Origin: Sipunculus nudus
Taxonomy: Eukaryota > Annelida > Sipuncula > Golfingiida > Sipunculidae
DNA: 64,000 nt
Assembly: GCA_026874595.1 (NCBI GenBank)
Contig: CM049319.1
Coordinates: 21,377,601-21,441,600, forward strand
Direction: 5' to 3'
Shown: one piece after another, positions 21,279 through 33,038 of the stretch
Position numbering within the stretch: position 1 is the stretch's first letter
Layout: the number at the start of each line of letters is the position of its first letter
The notes under the pieces: model-generated
Database searches by the model: none
Seen by the model: the letters and a program-made list of their open reading frames with translations, nothing else
Told to the model about the DNA's origin: nothing
Position numbers and translations under genes: made by a program

Positions 21279-22398
21279 TGTCACCAGGCAATAGGTGACA
21301 ATATGTACGGTGTTTTGTATCATAGTTTAACGAAGTCTGTTCTCTATTGATATTGACGTGAAGCGTCATCCTAAAGCGTTGACAGGTCTTGATTGTATAT
21401 ATATATTGTGTATTCTTGTATGAAATCCCATCGGCTATCAGCTGATTTATCCGTGTCACGCATCGTGTGTGGGTCGCCATGGTGACGCTAACAGTCAAAC
21501 TAGGTCACATATATCCTTATATGGGACACTTGAGAAATAAGCCAATCAGAGAACCGGATTGCCGTACACAGTGAACAGGCGATTGTGACGTCAGACTTCA
21601 AGAAGAGACGCTGAACGTTGGTTCAGTTGGGTATTGAAGCTTGAGGTGGCAGCACGCACGCACGAACATTGAAACGCCAGGAACGGCATAGAAGCAAGCT
21701 TCTACATGAGGCAAAGACCCAGCTCATGAGAACTCAGCCGTGCTGCCGACAGAGCTTCGTATTGGCGATAAAGTGAAAGAGCGCTCGTCACCTGCCGGCC
21801 TAGTTCAGCTTGACCTAAATACATAACCGCCGTAAGCCGTGAAACCATTACTACACGAGCAAGGTCAAGGACTCTAAGCTCTACGTAAACAAAGAGCGCT
21901 ATTGCATTCATGTGAACGTAAACCTACCCGGGTCGCTGACAAGCAAGATCAGTTGAAGATCGCTAAACTCAGAAAGACTAGATCTATATGGGGCTAACCA
22001 TACGCTAGATTCTACACAAAACAGTAACCAGAGATCTCTGAAGGAACTGGACTTTATGGTTTTTTTATACAAACCATGGACTCAGTAAATATCCTGTAAT
22101 TTTAATGTGAAGAACGGTCGTATTGACACATCAACGCACACACTCACATTTGTGTCTCTGTAAGTAATGTCTTGAATTATATTTGTGAATTTAACCTGAT
22201 GTCTCATAGTTTCTATTGATCTGGGTGTATGATTGTCTGGTATTTTAATACACGTCCTTAAAAGAACCTGGAAATGTCACCTGTAATGGCCGGGATCTAA
22301 TTTCTTGATGAGTGAAATCAAGTGGCGAGCGTAAACCCATCGTATGGTTTTATAGGATATATCCGTTGTAAAGTTTTCACGTTAAGTTAGGGGTGACA
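21279..22398 (+). mobile_element. U1 inner element 5' LTR (type B)
   Basis: 1,120 bp from TGTCACC to GGTGACA, a perfect 7-bp terminal inverted repeat. The first 22 bp are themselves a hairpin (TGTCACC-N8-GGTGACA). A CCAAT box at 21,542-21,546 and a consensus CRE, TGACGTCA, at 21,586-21,593 are 40 bp apart, suggesting a CREB/ATF-responsive U3 promoter. The transcription start and R/U5 borders cannot be set from sequence alone. Confidence 0.9.
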
Positions 22399-22403
22399 TT
22401 GTA

Positions 22404-22421
22404 TGGCGAGCGTGCCAGGAT
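22404..22421 (+). other. U1 inner primer-binding site (tRNA-Arg-like)
   Basis: TGGCGAGCGTGCCAGGAT starts 5 nt after the LTR. It fits TGG (CCA end), discriminator base, 7-nt acceptor strand and 5-nt T stem of a tRNA 3' end. From memory it is close to the 3' end of metazoan tRNA-Arg(ACG), with two differences in the acceptor stem. Confidence 0.65.
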
Positions 22422-23119
22422 ATAATTAGCCTTAAAAAACTGGCTAATTACAGTAAGTTTCAGAAGTTTTGAACTGAGAAAACAGTACTGAAACCAGACA
22501 TTCATATACTCAAACTAGAGTTGATCTGAATTAATAATTGGAAATGACACCAAACTGATGTTGTAGTGTATACTTGCACAATGAAATTACCCCACTGTTA
22601 GGAGTTAATATTTATTCAGTGAGAATATTACCTGAAGCACAACATTGTTTCAAGATCGGCATATACCTTGTAGATTTGGCTAGAACACATGCATGTTTTG
22701 TGAGTAATGCTAGTTCAGTGATACCTGGACATCATTATTGGGTTGATATAAACCCAGATTAGAGTGAAAATTTTTGATGTTGTTAGATACGCCCTGGTAT
22801 AATTTTTTCTACACTTGTTTGTGATTGGTCACGTGGTAGGGTCTCTTGACAGGTAAGTTTACCCCTCCCGATTGGCATGGTAATCATAGGTGCATGGTGT
22901 TTATATTGATATCTTGATATCCATCCGTCCATCCGTCTGACCCTTCGTCCGACCTTCCGTCCGTCCGTCCGTATAAGTAGATTTTGATGCGTAGAGCTAC
23001 CGTAGTGTTATTGTACGGATACCGCCGGTTCGTTAGGTTGGCTTTAACAGTACGTATTTACGGATTTTTAAGAGCGGATATTACTAGATACTGGAATCTT
23101 ACTAGGTTAGAGCGTTACC
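22422..23119 (+). mobile_element. U1 inner 5' leader
   Basis: A 9-bp perfect stem TAATTAGCC (22,423-22,431) and GGCTAATTA (22,442-22,450) directly follows the PBS. A TGGGTT/AACCCA hairpin lies near 22,739-22,757 and a CCGT-type tetranucleotide run at about 22,920-22,972. The gag ATG follows at 23,120 in the context accATGg. Confidence 0.8.
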
Positions 23120-25291
23120 ATGGAAACGTTAGAGTCACTTGTTAGATGCGGACAGGCCTTGGGGCTTAAGGACCAGGCTTTACAAGATTATGTTGAGGCT
23201 AGACGGCGTGCGGATGAGGAACGTGAGGAAAGAGCTAGGCAACGTGAAATAGAGAAGGAACAGCGGGAATTAGAGCGTGAGCAGCGGGAATTAGAGCGCG
23301 AGCGAGAGGCTAGAGCCCACGAATTAGATTTTCTAAGGTTAAAGTCTGACTCTGGGGTTAAGGAGGAGAGAAGTAGGGATGTATTCCCGAAAATCCAGCT
23401 TCCCCCTTTTGATGAGGCTCACGATCAGCTAGATGCGTTTCTTGAGCGATTTGAACGATTAGCTGTATGTCAAGGCTATGATAGGGAGAATTGGGCGTTA
23501 CACCTGAGTCCGTTACTGCGGGGTAAGGCGCTAGGGACTTACACACAGTTATCGGTTAGTGAGGCCATGGATTACGATAAGTTAAAGATAGCCTTGTTAA
23601 AGCGATACCAAATGACCGAAGAGGGTTATCGACACAAGTTTCGGACTTGTAGGCCTGAGCGAGGCGAAACGCCGAGTCAGTTTGCGGTGAGACTGAGTGG
23701 ATACCTAGACCATTGGATAGGGATGGCAGGGGTCGGAGGTGACTACGACGGGGTAGTTAACCTGTTGATGTGTGAGCAGTTCGTAAACTGCTGTAGTAGG
23801 GATCTCTCTATGTTTTTGAAAGAGAGACGGTGTCGTGACTTTGATAGTATGGTAGACATAGCCGAGAGTTATACGGAGGCTCACGGTGTACACAGCCTTA
23901 CAGCAGGTCCTCGTTATGGCAATAATGTGCCGCGTCCAGCGCAACCGGTATCTCAGCCTAGAGAGAAGCGAGAGGTTGAGCGCAGTCCGGGCGGTCAGAC
24001 ATTTAAGCCATCAGGAGGCATCAGATGTTATTTATGTAATGAACTGGGACATAAGGCGCGGGAATGTAAGACTAGTGCCCGGTCGAGGCCTAGGTCTTCC
24101 CCTCAAGTAGGGCGTGCTGCTGGCGATCAGCAGAGGTATAGGACTAATTTTAGCCCCCCGTATAACCCAAAACAGAAACCGGAGACTATGTCAATGGCAG
24201 TAGTCGAGGCGGAAACGGAGACAGTCGGTGCGGTGAAACCGAAAGGAGAAACTCCGAGTCAGTCGTTAGGATTTGCTGCCCAGACAGAAGGCGGAATCTC
24301 GTTACCTGTGTGTGAAGGGCTGGTGAATGGTAAGTCAGCGAGGGTGCTGCGGGATTCGGGATGTTCCTCGGCAGGAATACGTGAGTCGTACGTGGAGCCG
24401 AATCAGTTCACCGGACACCAGGTCGAGTGTAGGTTGTTCGACGGGTCTGTAAGACAATTTCCTACGGCTAGGATTAATGTGGACTGTGCGTACTTTGTCG
24501 GTACTATCGAGGCAATGGTGGTCGGGGATGCTGTATGTGATTTAGCGCTAGGTAACGTAGCGGGAGCGCGTGATCCGTATGATCCGGACCCGACGTGGAA
24601 GTCTGAGCGGTCCTCAGGCATAGTGTGTGACGGTGTAGAGTCACAAAAGGAGGTGTCGTCCGCGGTGGAGACACGGAGCGCTGCACGAGAGAAACAGATA
24701 CCGACGCGTAGCTTGAATGTTGCAAGCCCAGTTGCCGATGTGAGTCCGGCCGAATTTTTGAAGGCGCAGGAGGAGGATGGGTCTTTAGCGCCGTATTGGA
24801 GGCTAGCTAGAGAGGCTAGAAATGATAGTCCATTTAGAATTGAGGACGGATATTTAGTTCGGGTTGTGAGTGATAAACGGGGAGATCAAGATGGATCTCG
24901 AGTGGTGGTACCTCAGACGTTACGGTACGACGTAATGAGGATGGGCCACGAAGCGGTTATGGCGGGCCATCAGGGCATAGACAAAACGCACGACCGCGTG
25001 AGAACTCAGTTTTTCTGGAAAGGGATGTATAATGACATTGCTGAGTTTTGCAAGTCCTGTCCCATTTGCCAGAAAACCATACCGAAAGGCAAGGTGCCTG
25101 GAGCTACGTTAGGCCAGATGCCATTAATTGATGAGCCCTGGCGTAGAATTTCGATGGATCTGGTTGGGCCGATCCATCCAGCGTCTGAGAGAGGTCACAG
25201 GTATATTCTGACCGTTATGGATTATGCCACTAGATATCCGGAGGCTGTTGCTTTAAAGAACATAGATCAGTCTCTGTGGCTGATGCGCTAG
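23120..25291 (+). pseudogene. gag-pol: U1 inner Gag-PR-IN(N-terminal), frameshifted
   Basis: 723 codons. Residues ~30-68 form a charged coiled coil with EQRELER heptads. ~89-163 is the capsid N-terminal part (FPKIQLPPFDE). ~164-254 is SCAN-like capsid C-terminal region. The CX2CX4HX4C zinc knuckle is C303, C306, H311 and C316. The protease has D412-S-G and a later DLALGNVAGARDP. The IN HHCC zinc site is H610, H617, C647, C650, and the first catalytic Asp is D680. Gag, PR and IN share one frame with no stop or slip site between them. A one-base loss near 25,270 then ends the frame in the IN core; the outer copy reads through at that position. Product role: particle assembly, polyprotein cleavage, cDNA insertion. 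Confidence 0.92.
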
Positions 25292-26709
25292 TTGATATTT
25301 ATGCGCGGTTAGGAGTGCCGTCAGAGGTGCTTACTGACATGGGAACACAATTTACGTCAGACCTCATGCGAGAAGTTAGCCGTGTTTTGTCTGTAAGACA
25401 GCTCACCACTACTCCTTACCATCCTATGTGCAACGGAATGGTGGAGAGATTCAATGGAACGTTAAAGTTAATGTTGAAACGGATGTGCGAGGAAAGACCG
25501 CGAGATTGGGATCGGTACCTCAGCGCCGTGCTTTTTGCGTACCGAGAAGCGCCACATGAGAGCACAGGGTTCTCACCCTTTGAGTTGCTCTATGGTAGGA
25601 TCGTTAGAGGACCGATGCGGATTCTAAGGGATCTGTGGACCAAGCGAGATACTAGCGTCGAGACTAAAACCACGTACCAATACGTCCTGGACCTACAAGA
25701 CAAACTAAGCGACACATGCGCGTTAGCTAGAGAGGCGTTGAACAAATCAGCGAACAGACACAAACTGTTATATGATAGAGGTAAATGCACGCGCAGGTTT
25801 GAGGCCGGAGACGAAGTTTTGTTGTTACTCCCGACGGAGCGGAACAAATTAATGGTACAGTGGAAAGGCCCCTATACTATTGTAAACAGGGTTGGGGACT
25901 TAGACTATCGGATTAAGATTGGCGATAAGGTTAAAACCTTCCACGTGAATATGCTGAAACGGTACCATGCTAGAAACGAGCCCCAGCATATTCTGGCAGC
26001 GGTAGCCAAGGGCGCACCTGATTCTATACATGATCCTGACGGTGTAGACGGGGAAACAGAGCCTCCCGTGTTCGGAGAGTTAAACCCAGAAGGGATTGAT
26101 GAGGATGCCCACATGTCGTTACCGTCGTATGCGCGCCGCCAGACTGAGCGAGATGTTCAGGTAAATGCTGACCTAGGCAAGTGTCAGCGCCGTGAAATAC
26201 TCAGTCTGCTTAGGCAATATGGGGATGTATTCACAGATGTACCCAAGCTTACCAATGTTGTAGAATGTAGCATTAAACTCTCATCTGATGTACCTGTAAA
26301 AACTAGGCCCTATAGGGTGCCTTTTGAACTGCGAGAGACAATGCGAACAGAAATCCAGGAAATGTTAAACTTAGGCATTATTGAACAGTCAGATTCTAGC
26401 TATGCGTCCCCCTGTATCCTGCTTAGGAAACCTGACGGTAAGACTAGATTCGTGATAGACTACCGAAAGCTGAACCAATCAGTCGTGTTCGATCCTGAAC
26501 CCATGCCGGATCCAGAAACACTTTTTGTCGAAGTCGCGAAAAGCCAGTATTTTACAAAGCTTGACCTGACGAAAGGTTACTGGCAGATCCCTGTTTCTGA
26601 GGAATCCAGGGATAAGACGGCCTTTGTTACACCCGATGGCCATTACCAATTTAGGGTTATGCCATTCGGCCTGATAACTGCCGGAGCGGTTTTCACCCGC
26701 ATGAATTGA
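25276..26709 (+). pseudogene. pol: U1 inner IN(C-terminal)-RT, truncated
   Basis: This continues the integrase in the shifted frame. The second Asp (in EVLTDMGTQF) and the Glu (in GMVERFNG) are 35 residues apart, completing a D,D35E core. WKGPY marks the C-terminal module. RT begins about residue 310 and is cut after GAVFTRM at 26,704, before the YVDD box, with 2 foreign codons then a stop. RNase H is absent. The GTG at 25,276 is not a credible start; the segment is part of the same pol. Confidence 0.9.
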
Positions 26710-26788
26710 AGTAGATATCAGAGTAAAAATTAGGTATTAACTTCCTCTAATGTTTGATATTACTTGATAAGTTTGGGAGTTGAATATT

Positions 26789-26850
<62 letters not shown>

Positions 26851-29736
26851 ATCAATAGGCATATAAAATTCACTTATTCAGTTTAAAATAAATGCACCTA
26901 CCTCATTATTCGGAGCGCTTTCTCCCTCAACCCCCCCCCCCCCCCGTAGTATTTTACGAACTGTTTTATAATAACATAATACTATAGGCATAACGTATCG
27001 AGAAATAATTACTTTATAGTAAAAACTTATAATATTGTTTAACGAATATTTATAGTACAAAATTCTGCATCAATGACTGCACAACTAGTAGTAGTACTAC
27101 TAATACTATAAAAAAAACAGTAACAGTATATTATATAACTTATAAGTAAATAAAAAACTAATTTAGCCTATATATAATATTATAAAGTAAACAAAGTCAA
27201 ACGGAAAACCGGAACTTACCGTTGTATAGGTCGTGTGTTGTTCTTTCACGTCTTGTTTGTTAGATAATTCTCGTGCAAATGACGTGAATACTTAGTAATC
27301 GGGTCAAAATACCCAAAACATTCGAAATATATGACAACTACGAATATTTTATATCACTTCCGGTCAGATTTCTCTCTATATTTTTAAACTCGTCACTGTC
27401 AGCCAATGAGCGTGCGAGTTACTTGCATGTCGGAGTCATGACAACGATGCTTTGTCGAACATCATGTACCGGGTGACCTGACCGCCTGTTGCACTGTGTG
27501 ACCTTTTGTTACGAACTGATACTTTGTAGTGCCACCAAATACTGACCTAGTTATAAATATATGTTTATGTGTATAAGCATTACCACCAGAATCAGACCAA
27601 AGCATTTATGAAGAAATTAATGTGTGCATCAAAATAAATTATCTGTGTCCTCTGATGAAGGATTATTTATGTTACCATGACTTTAAATTTAATTTAACAT
27701 CCTTTTAAGATACCGCAGTGACGTGTATATACATCTTTGGGCAAGTCCGTTTTACCTTGAACGGACAGAGGATAATGTTTTAATGTAAAAAAGTGAGGCA
27801 GCCGTTCTTTTATAAATTTCAGTTTCACTTTCAAAAAAACAAAACTTTATTCAGGATTGATCTTTGACATTATATTTAATTTATAAAGAGAGGTCTGGAG
27901 GGGGGGGGGTATTTTATTGTATGCCCCCGTGGTTGAAAAAAATGCACTTATTAATATTATAACTAAATTATGCTATATACAAGAAATAAGGTTAAATCAA
28001 TGATTATAGTACTAATATGACTACTTATACAGGTCTACAGTTTCAATACCACTACTACTACTACTACTACAATAATAATTATTATTGCTATTTTTATATG
28101 CAATGTTTCACAAGTACTACAGTTTCATTATCACTACTACTACTACTACTACTACTACTAAAATAATAATAATAATTGCTATTTTTATATGGTAAGATAC
28201 ATTTGAAACATATTTCTGAATACAATAAAAAATGGATACAATATAATACTTACTTGGTTCGGGAAGGATTGGCATCAGATATGCAAATAGAGCATATTTA
28301 AATGTCCTGAATTTATAAAAAAAAAATAGTGTAAGAAACTGAAACTGACAAGGTGATTGGTATGCTAAATGCACATATCATGATAACTCGCTAGATCTGA
28401 GCGAGATCCTTCAGTTTACCTCAGGCATTATCATTTAATATCAACTGCACGTGAGGTGTATTTGCTCATTGAGGTCAGGGAGTGCCGTGGGTGTGGTAAA
28501 TTTTCACGATTTTTACTTTTTTTCAGTGTTTCACGTGGGTTTCATTTTCGTGTTTTCACCATACAGTAACCTACACGGAGTATATTTATTGATACAGTAC
28601 ATTGTATTTGATACGCGCGCAACATCTTAACAATTTGACCTAGATTCAAGAGAATATACAACAATTGGGATAATCACTATGTCCAGTTTAGGTAAATAAA
28701 ATAAAACGTTAGATATTTTTCCTCTGCCTGGAGGGTATGCATTCATCCCCGTTCGTATGTGTATTTGTCACATATGGGCGCAATACGCGTGTCCAGAGAT
28801 CCATGCTCTCTCAAGTAAGGGGGGGGGGGTTGATTATCTTTGGGATTGTTTCTGAATGTATTAAATAAAAAAAAACTGTTTCAGAAATGGATAAAATAAC
28901 AAAACTGCTGATAATACGATATGATTTATCCACTTCCACGACACTGTGGTACTCCGCCAATAAACTCTCAAAAAAAAAAAATCATGCAAGTTTTATAGAT
29001 TAGAATAATATAGTGGAAACAGTTTTACTTCTTTACTTTTTTACTTCAGTCACGATTACCTGAAAAACACTGAAAAATACCTGAAAAATCCCCGTCCTAA
29101 GAACTGGGTTTATTATTATTGAAACTATATATTCAGAAAATGGGGGGTTGAATGTGGTATATACCTCGTCATAAGTGCCCATGTGTGTGTGTGGGGGGGG
29201 GGGGAGGGGGGTGGTCGAAGACCCTTGTTGCGAATGGAAATTGCGACCCTGTGTTCACATCTAAACTCCCGCAAACATGAACAGAACCTCATCAAATTAT
29301 CAGGGCATTTGTGAATAAGCCTGTCTTGGCTCCGGAACATGATCCCGATTCAGGGATACAAAGCGAAAAAAGTATATTGGAAAATGTTGGTATTTTATTT
29401 TTTTTTATGACAGACAGCTGGACAACCTGTTTTTCAGCTTTTAAAGTAATTTACCCGCCAGTTACCGGTAGTTTATTATAACCCTCGATTTATACAAGTT
29501 TATTAATTTTTTTGGGGGGGAGGGGAGGGGGGGGGGAAGAAAACACCCACGCATATGCGTATAAAGCGAAATTGTGTTAAAGGGGAAATTTGTATTGCAT
29601 TTAAATTAAGGATTAATTAAATGGGGAGTAACATTCATAACAGAACATCAGAACATAAGCAACTTAAGTGATTACAGAATTATTTATTCCATGGATTTTT
29701 AACCAGGTATTTATAAAATAATACGGACTGGGAGAG
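26705..29736. other. U2 host flank
   Basis: Copy of 16,782-19,817. The TA run is at about 26,791-26,843. The candidate 53-bp minus exon copy lies near 28,254-28,306. Confidence 0.85.
27214..27407 (-). promoter_or_regulatory. U2 copy of the minus-strand promoter and donor
   Basis: Inverted CCAAT 27,403-27,407, CCGGAAGTG 27,355-27,363, donor GTAAGT 27,214-27,219. All three are unchanged from U1. Confidence 0.4.
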
Positions 29737-30886
29737 TGTCACCAGAAAATCGGTGACAATATGTACGGTGTTTTGTATCATAGTATAAAGAAGTCTGTTC
29801 TCTATTGATATTGACGTGAAGCGTCATCCTAAAGCGTTGACAGGTCTTGATTGTATACATATTGTGTATTCTTGTATGGAATCCCATCGGCTATCAGCTG
29901 ATTTATCTGTGTCACGCATTGCGTGTATTACTTCTGGTATGTGGGTCGCCATGGTGACGCTAGCAGTCATACTAGATCACATATATTCTTATATGGGACA
30001 CTTGAGCCATAAGCCAATCAGAGAACCGGATCGCCGTACACAGTGCACAGGCGATTGTGACGTGAGGGTTCAGGGGGAGACGCGGGACGCTGCGAGGGGG
30101 TAGGGTCTGGAAGCTTGAAGAGGCAGCACGCACGCACGGCAGAAGGAACATTGAAACGCTTAAACCCGCCAGGAACGGCATAGAAGCAAGCTTCTACATG
30201 AGGCAAGGGCCCAGCTCACGAGATCACAGCCGTGCTGCCGACAGAGCATCGGATTGGCGGTAAAGTAAGTGCGCACGCATCACCTGCCGGCCTAGTTCAG
30301 CTTGACCTAGATACATAATTGCTGTAAGCCGTGAAACAATTGATACACGAGTAAGGTCAAGGACTCTTAGCTCATATTTAAACAAAGAGAGCTATTACCA
30401 TTCATGTGAACGTAAACCTACACGGGTCGCTGTCAAGCAAGATCAGTTGAAGATCGCTAAACTCAGAAAGACTATATGGTGCTATCCATACGCTAGATTC
30501 TACACAAAACAGTAACCAGAGATCTCTGAAGGAACTGGACTTTATGGTTTTTTTATACAAATCATGGACTCAGTAAATATCCTGTAATTTTAATGTGAAG
30601 AACGGTCGTATTGACACATCAACGCACACACTCACATTTGTGTCTCTGTAAGTATTGTCTTGAATTATATTTGTGAATTTAACCTGATGTCTCATAGTTT
30701 CTATTGATCTGGGTGTATGATTGTCTAGTATTTTTATACACGTCCTTCAAAGAACCTGGAAATGTCACCTGTAATAACCGGGATCTAATTTCTTGATTAG
30801 TGAATTCAAGTGGCGAGCGTAAACCCATCCTATTGTTTTATAGGATATATCCGTTGTAAAGTTATCACGTTAAGTCAGGGGTGACC
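29737..30886 (+). mobile_element. U2 outer 5' LTR (type A)
   Basis: Copy of 19,818-20,967, preceded by GAGAG. Confidence 0.85.
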
Positions 30887-31197
30887 TTGAATGGCGAGCG
30901 TGCCAGGATATAATTAGCCTTGAAAAAAAAAAACTGGCTAATTACAGTAAGTTTCAGAAATTTTGAACTGAGAAAACAGTACTGAAATCAGACGCTCATA
31001 TACTCAAACTAGAGTTGATCTGAATTAATAATTGGATATGACACCAAACTGATGTTATAGTGTATACTTGCACAATGAAATTACCCCACTGTTAGGAGTT
31101 AATATTTATTCAGTGAGAATATAACCTGAAGCACAACATTGTTTCAGGATTAGCATATACTTGTAGATTTGGCTAGAACACATGCATGTTTTGTGAG
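30887..31197 (+). mobile_element. U2 outer PBS and leader fragment
   Basis: PBS at 30,892-30,909; ends in GTGAG at 31,193-31,197. Confidence 0.8.
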
Positions 31198-32317
31198 TGT
31201 CACCAGGCAATAGGTGACAATATGTACGGTGTTTTGTATCATAGTTTAACGAAGTCTGTTCTCTATTGATATTGACGTGAAGCGTCATCCTAAAGCGTTG
31301 ACAGGTCTTGATTGTATATATATATTGTGTATTCTTGTATGAAATCCCATCGGCTATCAGCTGATTTATCCGTGTCACGCATCGTGTGTGGGTCGCCATG
31401 GTGACGCTAACAGTCAAACTAGGTCACATATATCCTTATATGGGACACTTGAGAAATAAGCCAATCAGAGAACCGGATTGCCGTACACAGTGAACAGGCG
31501 ATTGTGACGTCAGACTTCAAGAAGAGACGCTGAACGTTGGTTCAGTTGGGTATTGAAGCTTGAGGTGGCAGCACGCACGCACGAACATTGAAACGCCAGG
31601 AACGGCATAGAAGCAAGCTTCTACATGAGGCAAAGACCCAGCTCATGAGAACTCAGCCGTGCTGCCGACAGAGCTTCGTATTGGCGATAAAGTGAAAGAG
31701 CGCTCGTCACCTGCCGGCCTAGTTCAGCTTGACCTAAATACATAACCGCCGTAAGCCGTGAAACCATTACTACACGAGCAAGGTCAAGGACTCTAAGCTC
31801 TACGTAAACAAAGAGCGCTATTGCATTCATGTGAACGTAAACCTACCCGGGTCGCTGACAAGCAAGATCAGTTGAAGATCGCTAAACTCAAAAAGACTAG
31901 ATCTATATGGGGCTAACCATACGCTAGATTCTACACAAAACAGTAACCAGAGATCTCTGAAGGAACTGGACTTTATGGTTTTTTTATACAAACCATGGAC
32001 TCAGTAAATATCCTGTAATTTTAATGTGAAGAACGGTCGTATTGACACATCAACGCACACACTCACATTTGTGTCTCTGTAAGTATTGTCTTGAATTATA
32101 TTTGTGAATTTAACCTGATGTCTCATAGTTTCTATTGATCTGGGTGTATGATTGTCTGGTATTTTAATACACGTCCTTAAAAGAACCTGGAAATGTCACC
32201 TGTAATGGCCGGGATCTAATTTCTTGATGAGTGAAATCAAGTGGCGAGCGTAAACCCATCGTATGGTTTTATAGGATATATCCGTTGTAAAGTTTTCACG
32301 TTAAGTTAGGGGTGACA
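31198..32317 (+). mobile_element. U2 inner 5' LTR (type B)
   Basis: TGTCACC to GGTGACA; CRE at 31,505-31,512. Confidence 0.9.
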
Positions 32318-33038
32318 TTGTATGGCGAGCGTGCCAGGATATAATTAGCCTTAAAAAACTGGCTAATTACAGTAAGTTTCAGAAGTTTTGAACTGAGAAA
32401 ACAGTACTGAAACCAGACATTCATATACTCAAACTAGAGTTGATCTGAATTAATAATTGGAAATGACACCAAACTGATGTTGTAGTGTATACTTGCACAA
32501 TGAAATTACCCCACTGTTAGGAGTTAATATTTATTCAGTGAGAATATTACCTGAAGCACAACATTGTTTCAAGATCGGCATATACCTTGTAGATTTGGCT
32601 AGAACACATGCATGTTTTGTGAGTAATGCTAGTTCAGTGATACCTGGACATCATTATTGGGTTGATATAAACCCAGATTAGAGTGAAAATTTTTGATGTT
32701 GTTAGATACGCCCTGGTATAATTTTTTCTACACTTGTTTGTGATTGGTCACGTGGTAGGGTCTCTTGACAGGTAAGTTTACCCCTCCCGATTGGCATGGT
32801 AATCATAGGTGCATGGTGTTTATATTGATATCTTGATATCCATCCGTCCATCCGTCTGACCCTTCGTCCGACCTTCCGTCCGTCCGTCCGTATAAGTAGA
32901 TTTTGATGCGTAGAGCTACCGTAGTGTTATTGTACGGATACCGCCGGTTCGTTAGGTTGGCTTTAACAGTACGTATTTACGGATTTTTAAGAGCGGATAT
33001 TACTAGATACTGGAATCTTACTAGGTTAGAGCGTTACC
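32318..33038 (+). mobile_element. U2 inner PBS and leader
   Basis: PBS 32,323-32,340, then the PBS-adjacent stem and the CCGT run as in U1. Confidence 0.8.

Larger units (their letters stand above)
16782..26704 (+). repeat. Tandem unit U1 (9,923 bp)
   Basis: Head-to-tail unit: host flank 16,782-19,817, outer LTR A, outer leader, inner LTR B, inner leader, and gag-PR-IN-RT cut at the same base as in U0, U2 and U3. U1 and U2 share single-base variants against U3 and U4, for example 'cgagaaataatt' versus 'cgagaattaatt' and 'tatggaatccc' versus 'tatgaaatccc'. U1 has a private 'aagtaatgtc' in LTR B. Confidence 0.95.

Noticed and set aside
25276-25291. Programmed -1/+1 frameshift between gag-IN and IN-RT frames
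   Set aside because: The shift splits the integrase catalytic core and the outer copy is open there, so it is a mutation.
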